A program made the translations under genes and the position numbers. The notes under the pieces were generated by a model. It saw nothing but the letters and a program-made list of their open reading frames with translations, made no database searches and was not told the origin of the DNA. Below are positions 56,563-64,000 of a stretch of DNA of 64,000 nt, piece by piece. Position 1 is the first letter of the stretch, and each line of letters begins with the position of its first letter. The stretch is from Boletus sp. NGJ (taxonomy: Eukaryota > Basidiomycota > Agaricomycetes > Boletales > Boletaceae): assembly GCA_019096195.1 (NCBI GenBank), contig JAGTXK010000091.1:496001-560000 (forward strand). Reading direction: 5' to 3'.

Positions 56563-59456
56563 TTAGAGCAGGTCGGAGAAGAAGAAGTCTGTGTTAGAGG
56601 GAGGAGGACCGGCGACCAGTCCACTGGGTATATCGACTTTTTCGCCCGTAAGGTCTGCGATGGAGATACATTGAGCCCCGATAGTACCAACAAGTTGGAG
56701 AATGAATACGTACCAAGCAGTTTGATTTTCAGGCCAATCTCCGTGAGCGCTTTGATGTAACCAGCAGTCTCGTCAGAAGTGACGTGTCCACTATCTCGTC
56801 GGAGCATGTTTAAGCCATCCGTCCAATCTGCCCATGCTGACTGGTCGGTGGCAATTTCATCCGCCAATGATCCTTCGTTCGCAGTCAACAGCGAGAAGGA
56901 GAGTGGAGATGGAGTCGGGGAGGTAGGCAGATCGACGTGATTATGTACAGCGCTTGAAGGTGGTGTGCATGTACCAGTCGCAATTTGGCTGATAGCGGCA
57001 ATTTCAATGCGATCCGGAAGATCCTCCAATCCGCTCCGAACTTCGAACTTGGCAGGACTGTCCACGTAGTGCAAATACTTGTAGCCATTATCCTAAAAGC
57101 CTCTTATGAGCACGGGATGATGAGGTGAAGAATGGATGGTTTCCTACCAAGCGAATAAACCTCCACGGTGCATTGGGCCGCTTGAGGGTCCCTGTGTGTG
57201 CCGGCGATACACCATTGATGAACCAGGCACCTTGCAATAGACACTGTACCCGTTGCTGGCGAACAAATTCTGCAGATTCCCTCATAAGCTTCTCCTTCAG
57301 GTTCCTGTTCCACGTGAGCACGGTGCTCCGAGCTCGCAGGATGACGCACGTACCGGACCGGCACCTTGCTCAACAGATCATCCTCGGCCTCTAGCTCTTG
57401 CATCTGACGATCCCGGACCGCGCGATACTCGTATTCCAAGAAATCTTGTTCAAGTACATGCCATGGTTTCGCATTCTCCCGCTGTAGCGCTACCTTGACC
57501 CTTTTTGATAACGATGATTGGTCAGAATGTGGATCAAACGGTGAGACAGCGGACCTACTGGCTTCGGGTTAGCGCAGTGACCCGACCAAAATCACCACGA
57601 GCAGATCCACTTTCGCTCCACATCCGCAGAAAGAAATGCATTGCCAACGTATGAACTTTGTAGAAATTGAGGAAAAATGGCTGGAAGGTCGTCGGCGTCG
57701 AATCTGGGGGACTTGTCAAATTTCTGAAGTAATCGAGCAAGAAAAGATATATGCACAAGCTGGTGCGAAGATAGCCCAGTGTTCGGAAAGGAGCTCAACG
57801 ATCTCATTTGATGCCCTGGCTATCGGACAACGGCGTTCCTCGGGTCGGCTTAGTTGCTCGAGAACGATCTGGTGTCTAATCTGAGCAAAACCTCTCTAAG
57901 AATTCAATAATGCGCAATACCTTGGAAAAGACTTCTGGGTCGTTCTGGACAAAGTTCGACAGACAATCGAGGCCAAGAAGGCCGACTTCCTGGAACTCTT
58001 CAATAATATTCTCACTGCTGAATCCGAGCTTCTTCCATTTGACTACTTGGCCATCTGGATCAACCTCCTCATGAAGCTTGCTGCTGTCCCAGATGTACTG
58101 AAGTAAAGAGTCGTGCGTAGGTTCCGCCTGTGGCTCCACCAATGTTGTCTTCTTCCGGTAGGTTACGCGGACTATGTTTGCTTGAAAGTCCAGAATACAA
58201 GATGTCAACTCATCGATGACATGAGATGACATGAGACGCTGTAGGCACCTTTCAGTTTGTCAGTAAACATGGGTGCAGATTTGACTTACGATAACAGCTT
58301 TTCGGACATTCAGCTGTTCAAGTTCAGAAATAAATTCATCCCACCTGGCATCGTCCACATGAGATAAAAGTGAGTTTATCAACATCAAGCTGGATGAACA
58401 ATGAGCCAGTGAATCTATGGCAACACTCAAGGGATGGTACATACCTATTCAATGCCATCGCAGTGTCGGCACTTCCTAAACGATTAATGACGGTCTCCAA
58501 AGATCCCTTTCCCCTTTGCATCTGCTCAAACACACACTGGAATCCGAACCTATACACTGAATCTAGTGGTACCTGAGGTGGGCTCCTACTCGAACTAGCC
58601 ATGACAGGACCTGGTGCGTTCGCGGGGTCAGCTTCGACAAACTTCTTCAAGATTGCTGTCGCAGGTCGACAGACATTGATCAGAGACTGAGGTGACGCGA
58701 GAATCTGCACTATTTTGAAGATGAACTCGTCGTTGAGCGTAGACCAACCATAGTCCAGGTCCATCAGATTTTGCACCGCTGTGAGTGCGTACTTGTCGGA
58801 GAATTGTCTGAGGACCGGTACCATTGAGAAATAGACTAGGCGAGACGTACTGCGAGAGTATTTCCGTGTTCAGTGTAGATGACGTGGACGAGGGCTTGAA
58901 GGCCATCACGATTTATAAACTCTTGAGCGAAAGTTTCTTCCTAGAGGCGCTGTGGGTTGGGCTGATGGACAGAGCGGATGGATGACATACTTTGATGAAT
59001 TTCTGCAACGAGAACAGCGACAGTCGAAGAGTCTTTTCATCTCGATAAGTCAGTTTTTGGACGATCTCTGCAGCCTCGATATGGGGAGCATTGACTAGCC
59101 TAGGATGTACGGAGTTAGCGGCGGAGCGAGCATGATCAAAAGAGAAAGAGGGACCTCAGATGAACCTTGTTCTTGATCTTCTTTCTGAGATTGTCATTTA
59201 TCACCAGTTCATCGGTGTCGCGGTCCCTCAGTGCGAAATGCGTTGCAGGGTCGGTGACCTTGAGGTTGACGCAAAGCTGACGTACGACGTCCTCGGCGGT
59301 AAGAGTAGGGTCAATGCGTGCGCGAACGGTGATACCCTCTTTGGTCGTGACACTGTTGGTTGGAACGAGTCCTCCGGAAGACTTTGGTAGTGTCCCGTTA
59401 GTGGTAGAGGGCGTGAGCGTAGTGCGTGAAGCACCTAGATGGTTGCCGGAAGACAT
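56563..59456 (-). CDS. ELMO/CED-12 family protein (ARM, ELMO, PH)
   Basis: Homologue of ELMO, the partner of DOCK-type Rac GEFs. ATG 59456: MSSGNHLGASRTTLTPSTTN. Order: ubiquitin-like/GBD region ITVRARIDPTLTAEDVVRQL; armadillo helices LRLSLFSLQKFIKEETFAQE FINRDGLQALVHVI, AVQNLMDLDYGWSTLNDEFI; ELMO domain FQANIVRVTYRKKTTLVEPQ, KKLGFSSENIIEEFQEVGLL GLDCLSNFVQ; a helical YIFFLLDYFRNL-like segment; and a C-terminal PH-like part VRQQRVQCLLQGAWFINGVS, DNGYKYLHYVDSPAKFEV, ALTEIGLKIKLL. It ends SNTDFFFSDLL; stop TAA 56563-56565. More than ten small introns. Ubiquitin-like, ARM, ELMO and PH together match full-length animal ELMO1-3 architecture. Confidence 0.9.
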
Positions 59457-59855
59457 GGGGACGTGCGTGTGGGATGAAGAAAGAACTGATTGACAGGTAC
59501 TGGACGAGACCCGCAATCGTTAAAGCGGTGTGACCACTGAAATTTGAAAGATGGTCGTGAGGGACGGAAGGGAGACAAGGTGAAGGAATATCAGCCAAGG
59601 CATTAAAATCGTCTTCTCGTACGAGTGCAAACTCGCAGATCTGACTGACGTGCAAATCCGAGAAAATCGTCATCTGGAGGCAAAATGAAAGAGAGCTCAC
59701 CGACGATGGGGGTAAACGAGTGTGTGCTGATTGGCGTCGGGAACGAGCGGAATGGCTGGCGAATTGTGAACAGCGTGAGATGAGTGGCTGACTTGACCGT
59801 TATCCGCCATGTAGTCGACCCCTTGTTTCACTCTAGCCTCTCTCTGCGACTCGTC
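59457..59855. promoter_or_regulatory. Divergent spacer, ELMO gene / unknown gene
   Basis: 399 bp between the ELMO ATG (minus) and the first plausible ATG of the unknown plus-strand gene. No TATA box or repeated motif stood out. Confidence 0.45.
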
Positions 59856-60824
59856 ATGGTGCACAAGACATCGAGAAAACCCCGTCCGACACCTCTGAAA
59901 GACGTGCAGGTCGCCGTGCAGGCCGACGAGGCTCGTCGCTATCTCGTCCTCGACGCGCATTCGTCCCTGCCTTCTCCAGCGTACCCCTTTGAGCAACAAA
60001 CCGTCCCATCGACTCCCCTCTCTCCCCCGCTGCACGAGGACCACTTTGCATGGCAGGTACGAGCACGAGCTTCCAATGGTTCGCCGACTTGCACTCCTCC
60101 ATGCGTTGTATCCCACTTGTTGGATTCCCTCTCGTCCACACCTCCTCTTGCTCGGGTCAAACCCAGTGTCGTATTGTCATCCAGGACGCCCAACAACCGT
60201 TGGAACGACTCGCTAGAGAGTCAGGACGACAATTGCATCGATTCCGTCCCTTTGGACTCCCTGCGGCCCTATCGTTCGCTCACCCCGCCGATCAGCCCCC
60301 CAGTGTCATCTCCACCTGGGATAGACACAGAGTATTCGTCCAAACGTTCCGGAATGACTTTTGCCCTCGTTCCAGCAGAGGTGGGTGGCAAGCACGTGTT
60401 CACTCATGTCGTCGTGAACTGTCCAGGCAACGACTCTGGAGGCAATTCTGGCCCTCCTTCAATTCCATCTGGAGAAGACGGTCTTCCAGAGGACATGCAA
60501 GATATCCTCCGGCAGTTGGATGACTTGGCTAGTTGGGTCAAAGCAGCTTCTTCTTCTAGGGATTGCATCTCCAGTATCAAAACGATCGTGCATGCGACCC
60601 GCCTTACCGGACATCCAGGGACTGACGCCGGTGGGGATAGCACCAGCCGTCTGAGCGGCGGGCCGTTTCCCAACAAAGGGAAGAATCGCTCGCTATCTGC
60701 CGCGCCAAATAGCATGTATGACACCCGCCATGATTTTGTCGTATGCACTACCTTTCATTGTCTTGCTAATGCATTGAAAATCATCAAACACCCAGGAATC
60801 CTCAAGAGGTGCCATGCCAGGTAA
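59856..60824 (+). CDS. Disordered protein of unknown function (3' end uncertain)
   Basis: Open frame of 322 codons from ATG 59856 (MVHKTSRKPRPTPLKDVQVA) with no stop for nearly 1 kb, unusual here for chance sequence. The N-terminus is basic; later parts are Pro/Ser-rich (RSLTPPISPPVSSPP) around one more ordered stretch, MTFALVPAEVGGKHVFTHVV, and a helical stretch EDMQDILRQLDDLASWVKAA. No known domain. The end is uncertain: an intron 60742-60797 or so (GTCGTA...CCCAG) would skip the stop and read on to a Pro/Ser/Tyr-rich part such as IFPGMDCQSEGFIYVPN, then to a stop between about 61240 and 61375. Whether that extension is real needs transcript evidence. Upstream in-frame codons to 59784 open with GTG. 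Confidence 0.55.
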   Translation: MVHKTSRKPRPTPLKDVQVAVQADEARRYLVLDAHSSLPSPAYPFEQQTVPSTPLSPPLHEDHFAWQVRARASNGSPTCTPPCVVSHLLDSLSSTPPLARVKPSVVLSSRTPNNRWNDSLESQDDNCIDSVPLDSLRPYRSLTPPISPPVSSPPGIDTEYSSKRSGMTFALVPAEVGGKHVFTHVVVNCPGNDSGGNSGPPSIPSGEDGLPEDMQDILRQLDDLASWVKAASSSRDCISSIKTIVHATRLTGHPGTDAGGDSTSRLSGGPFPNKGKNRSLSAAPNSMYDTRHDFVVCTTFHCLANALKIIKHPGILKRCHAR

Positions 60825-61566
60825 TCCAACCAACATATTTCCTGGTATGGACTGCCAATCAGAGGGGTTCATATACGTTCCCAACGTATGTGCAGCCCCT
60901 CGCGTCTCTAGGCTTCTGATACAGTTTCCAGTTTCCCTCGTATAGTGTAATACGCCTGAATTCCTTGTGGGCAGCTCCAATTCTCCTATCGCATATCCGG
61001 TTTGTGGCTACTCCAGTCATCCTTCGCGTTATTCTCCTTTCCCTTCGGGCCCAACACATGACATCCCTTACCCCCGCTGTTTTCTTGAGCGGCGATCCGT
61101 TCCGTGTCCCCCACCAGCTCCCCAATCCGTTTCTCCTTCCCCTCGGGAGAACTTCCTTCAAGACGTTGTTCCAGCGTTCAAGATGCAATACTACTACAGT
61201 GTCTCGTTCGAGTATTCCCTCGGGTCATGTCCCTGTTAACGGCGCGTTGCGTCAGGGGAAGAGGATGCGCTTACCATGGCTGAAAATCTGATGTATCGCC
61301 TTAAGATCGGCTGGTGGTTGTTCCTGTATGTCACGCATGTATCTGGATCGTCTCCTCATCTTTGACTTTGAACCTGTATTATAGTCGACATTCACCCCAA
61401 AGTGCTCAGACCCACAAACGCAGTACATGTCATTGTCAGCTTTCCCGAGCCTCACTTATCAGAGAGTTGGTCAGCCACCATCGATACGTCAGCCACCATT
61501 GCTCCATCTTCTGCCCTTGTTAGCCTCCTGTTGTTCCAACTTTTCCCAGCTTTCCCGTGAACCGTC
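60825..61566 (+). other. Region with possible further exons of the preceding gene
   Basis: 742 bp. The plus-strand frames contain composition-biased stretches (for example VCGYSSHPSRYSPFPSG, ALTMAENLMYRLKIGWW) and splice signals that may be exons of the gene starting at 59856. From about 61380 to 61566 I see only promoter-like sequence for the next gene. No other feature recognised. Confidence 0.4.
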
Positions 61567-63515
61567 ATGCCCTCCCGCCAGTCGGTACCACGTATACGTG
61601 TCGATTTCCTGGATAGTCCACCGTGCAACCTGTCTCCGTCAAGTACCCTTGACATCAGAGACATCTTGAGCCAAGTCAAGCTGTTACCTAAGCTGTTAGC
61701 CGAAAACTTTGTGCTCGATGATGCTGATGATGTTTTGTACTTGGAAGATAACGACCTGCAGGACGTCCTTCCCTTTCCCACCGGACGCCGACCGCCGCTT
61801 TTCATCTTGAACTCTCATCGTACGCGGCTTCCGTTCCCCATCCGCCCAGAAGCCTTCGAATTGGATGATCTATGCTGGAACGAAGAAGACGCTTACCCTC
61901 TTCTGACGGCTCCGACGATACCTCGTATGAAATTGGTGATAAAGGAACAATTGTACGTGCAGAAATGGGTTGTGAGTTACGTTCGTATTCTGTCTGGGCA
62001 TGCGCTTACTAAAGATTGTAGGACACTCTGACGTCAGAGAATCCTCCGAGACATATCCCGTGGACATGCGAGAGGCCTGCTACGGAAAAGAAATGGATTG
62101 CAGAAGGCTCCATATTTCCAGCTGCCGTGGTCAAGTCTTGTAATGACCAACAACATTTGCGTGTTATTGATACGAACAGATCGTCGGCTCTTGCTGACCA
62201 TGTGCCTTATTCGGGAGAGTTGTGCGCATCTGCTCCTATTCATCTATCGACAGAATCCCACGTCAAGTCCGCGGACGCCGATCCTGGAATCATCCGCGGC
62301 GAGTCAAAGATCTCGCAGACCCCGCGCCGTATCGTAAGGGCTCCACAGGCACCTTCACCCCCGACCTTGCTTCCCTCTGCACCCCCGATTCAAACGACAT
62401 CAACTACACCTGACGTGCCCCTAGCTGCGCGCCGTGGAAAGTCATTAAGTGGTTTGAAGGTGAAAGGAAGCGTTATCGAACAATTGGAATACCCAGACAT
62501 CCCGACTGCCTTTCGGGGCTCCCCAGGTGTTTGGTCGCCTGGATTCGACACCTTCCATGTCCCGTCCCTTACGGACCATCGGAGCATGCTCTTGGACCTC
62601 CGGTCAAAATGCGCTGCGCTTGGGAATGGGGTGTCGACTTACATCCAGGAACCGCTATATCCACAGACAGAGATGACTCGTACCCCGCCCAGTGCCGACG
62701 AATGGACGTTTGCTCAGGGACTTGCTACCTTCGACAACAACCTCTCGGGATCGATCGACACTCAAGTCCCTTGGGAGATCGTTGCCGATACGAGTATTTT
62801 CCTTCCTGATGACTCTTCAACGCCTGCAAAGAGCCCTAGCTTTACTGCGCGCCTCGGATTTGCACCTCGTTTTCATTCGATGCTTGCATTACAATCGCCC
62901 GTCAGCCGCGCTAGTAATCCTCCAGCAGATCCGTTGCCGCCTCGTCCCGCTCTCATCAGTCCATCGACACCCCCGAGCGTAAGAGGTATCTTGAAGAAAG
63001 CCAAGAGCGTTCGTTTCGAGGATATGATCACCCTGGAATCCCAGAGCCATACTTCGCCTGTTGTCTCCCCTCCGCAAGCTCCACCGGAACGTCCTCCGCC
63101 ACCGTCTTCGGCCATTTCCTCCGAGAGGCCATGCACACCGATGCCGCACACATCCAGTGCCCCAGCCCCGGTTAGGGAAATGCCAGTGCTTGGAAAGAAT
63201 GTTCAGGAGAAGAAGCCCGCTCCTAGATCTCGACTGCCTCCCAAGCGGACCAAAGCGAACAGAAAGCTTGAATCCACACAGCCCAGTGCTGGTAAGACAC
63301 CCGAAACTTCCAAACCATCCTCCGCAACAACCTCGATTGAGCGTCCCCGTCGAACCGCGCATGTCAAAGAGAACACGAACGCAGTAGCAGTTCCTCAGGC
63401 TCAAGCGAAACAGAAGGGATTGCCCATCACTGAGACCGATGTGCGGAGAGGGATTGAAGGTACTACGAAGAGTCGACTCTCAACACCGCTACGGAATATC
63501 TTTCGGTTCAGATAG
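61567..63515 (+). CDS. Unknown protein with GILK and KSVRF phosphatase-docking-like motifs
   Basis: Two exons in phase: 61567-61971 and 62022-63515, coding for 632 aa from MPSRQSVPRIRVDFLDSPPC. The N-terminal 250 residues look partly ordered and hydrophobic (LSQVKLLPKLLAENFVLDDA, LYLEDNDLQDVLPFP, RMKLVIKEQLYVQKW, PWTCERPATEKKWIAEGSIF); the rest is Pro/Ser-rich and basic. At 62985-63017 it reads GILKKAKSVRF, combining a [GS]IL[RK] motif and a K-x-V-x-F motif, the two classical protein phosphatase 1 docking elements. The C-terminus is strongly basic (RSRLPPKRTKANRKLE). No known domain; PP1 docking and nuclear location are inference. Exon-intron fit makes the gene itself secure. Confidence 0.82.
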
Positions 63516-63651
63516 CGACATTATGGATTATATATGGCATGTTTCACGCTCCCTCTACGACACACTCCTTGAGAATTATACGCTCGTTTCGTGTTCTGCT
63601 AAATTAGACTTTGCGGGTGAAATCGTTTATCGGAGAGAGTTCTGAGCTATC

Positions 63652-63732
63652 GGCCTGGTGGTCTAGTAGTATGATTCCTTGTTAGGGTTGCCTGAATCGA
63701 GGAGGTCCCGGGTTCAATTCCCGGCCAGGCCC
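63652..63732 (+). tRNA. tRNA-Pro (AGG) with a 9-nt intron
   Basis: Acceptor stem GGCCTGG (63652-63658) pairs with CCAGGCC (63725-63731), discriminator C63732. A-box TGGTCTAGTAG and B-box GGTTCAATTCC are present; T-stem CCGGG/CCCGG closes TTCAATT. The anticodon stem CCTTG pairs with CGAGG; loop TTAGGG-T carries AGG (reads CCU/CCC). The extra TTGCCTGAA fits a 9-nt intron after position 37, the standard place for nuclear tRNA introns. 81 nt minus 9 gives 72, the normal length. Confidence 0.93.
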
Positions 63733-64000
63733 GTGGCACAGCGATTATTTTTCCCGCTACGGTAGTAGTGGGTTTTTTCACCCCCCCCCCCCTCTCAAGT
63801 CCATTTGGCGGGAATTTGCACGTTCCTGTCCGCAGTCTGTGTGTCTGTTTGTCTGCTTGTGTAATCAATGAATGTCTCAGATTCATAAGATATTTGTAAG
63901 TATGCGATATGGCCTCCAGTCGGTATCTCCCTCTTTTTTTCCCCACATTCTTACAGTACAATGGGCTGGTCACCTACCAAAAACCTACCATGAAAGTGTT
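63733..64000. other. Sequence after tRNA-Pro to window edge
   Basis: Contains the Pol III T5 terminator and a 12-C homopolymer (63781-63792). The minus-strand frame over this part is antisense to the tRNA. No gene recognised before the window ends. Confidence 0.55.
63748..63752 (+). terminator. RNA polymerase III terminator of tRNA-Pro
   Basis: TTTTT run 15 bp after the tRNA 3' end, the normal Pol III termination signal. Confidence 0.75.

Noticed and set aside
60693-61188. Minus-strand frames of 95 and 109 codons between the two unknown genes
   Set aside because: They overlap plus-strand frames with better splice context and show no domain; most likely antisense shadows, though this region is the least certain in the window.
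63647-63973. 108-codon minus-strand frame ending with WPGIEPGTSSIQATLT-type sequence
   Set aside because: It is antisense to the tRNA-Pro; the peptide is the translated complement of the T- and acceptor arms, a common false protein call.

Overview
This is a nuclear chromosome segment from a filamentous basidiomycete, most likely an Agaricomycete. The evidence is a dense set of host genes interrupted by many 45-70 bp GT-AG introns, short intergenic spacers, and a gene complement typical of that group: a GMC alcohol oxidase, a Rom2-type Rho GEF, an ELMO/CED-12 homologue and xylulokinase. I found no convincing transposon, virus-derived element, CRISPR array or prokaryote-type operon.

Layout, left to right. 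1-458: 3' end of the proteasome ATPase RPT4 (+). 722-3556: G-patch splicing factor TFIP11/Ntr1 (+). 4302-5977: mitochondrial import subunit TIM44 (-). 6075-9702: multi-exon alcohol oxidase (-), with a 1.4 kb gene-free upstream region. 11104-15802: Rho1 GEF ROM2 (-). 16054-16936: cytochrome c heme lyase (-). 17042-20107: WD40 protein with a SUMO-interacting-motif-rich N-terminus (+). 20559-21747: stand-alone PARP-type zinc-finger protein (+). 22035-24558: carnitine acetyltransferase (-). 24827-27078: PIF1 helicase (-). 27557-37356: TEL1/ATM kinase, 3089 aa in ten exons (+). 37797-40387: PAK/STE20 kinase (-). 40488-42278: xylulokinase (+). 42517-44681: tRNA pseudouridine synthase PUS1 (+). 44803-45518: RNA polymerase II subunit RPB4 (-). 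45823-48589: R3H-SUZ RNA-binding protein (-). 49028-50881: AVT-type amino acid transporter (-). 51494-53471: serine-rich protein of unknown function (-). 53979-56170: methylenetetrahydrofolate reductase (+). 56563-59456: ELMO protein (-). 59856-60824 or beyond, and 61567-63515: two unknown disordered proteins (+). 63652-63732: intron-containing tRNA-Pro(AGG) (+).

The genes are mostly housekeeping and unrelated, but some neighbours are thematically linked. PIF1 and TEL1, two regulators of telomere maintenance, are divergently transcribed from one 478 bp spacer. Three genes belong to Rho-family GTPase signalling (ROM2, STE20, ELMO). TIM44, heme lyase and carnitine acetyltransferase are mitochondrial or peroxisomal. 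Several short promoters carry a TCACGTG(A) palindrome, including two copies upstream of MTHFR, where yeast uses this site for methionine genes.

No clearly new multi-gene system is present. The best leads are a WD40 protein with three SUMO-interacting-like motifs, an unknown protein with adjacent GILK and KSVRF protein-phosphatase-1 docking motifs, a possible dual-start, dual-targeted carnitine acetyltransferase, a GC-AG intron in the TEL1 kinase domain, and an 18-nt microexon inside a PARP-type zinc finger. Exon boundaries were read by eye from splice signals and frame continuity; those given as exact are phase-consistent, the others are approximate.
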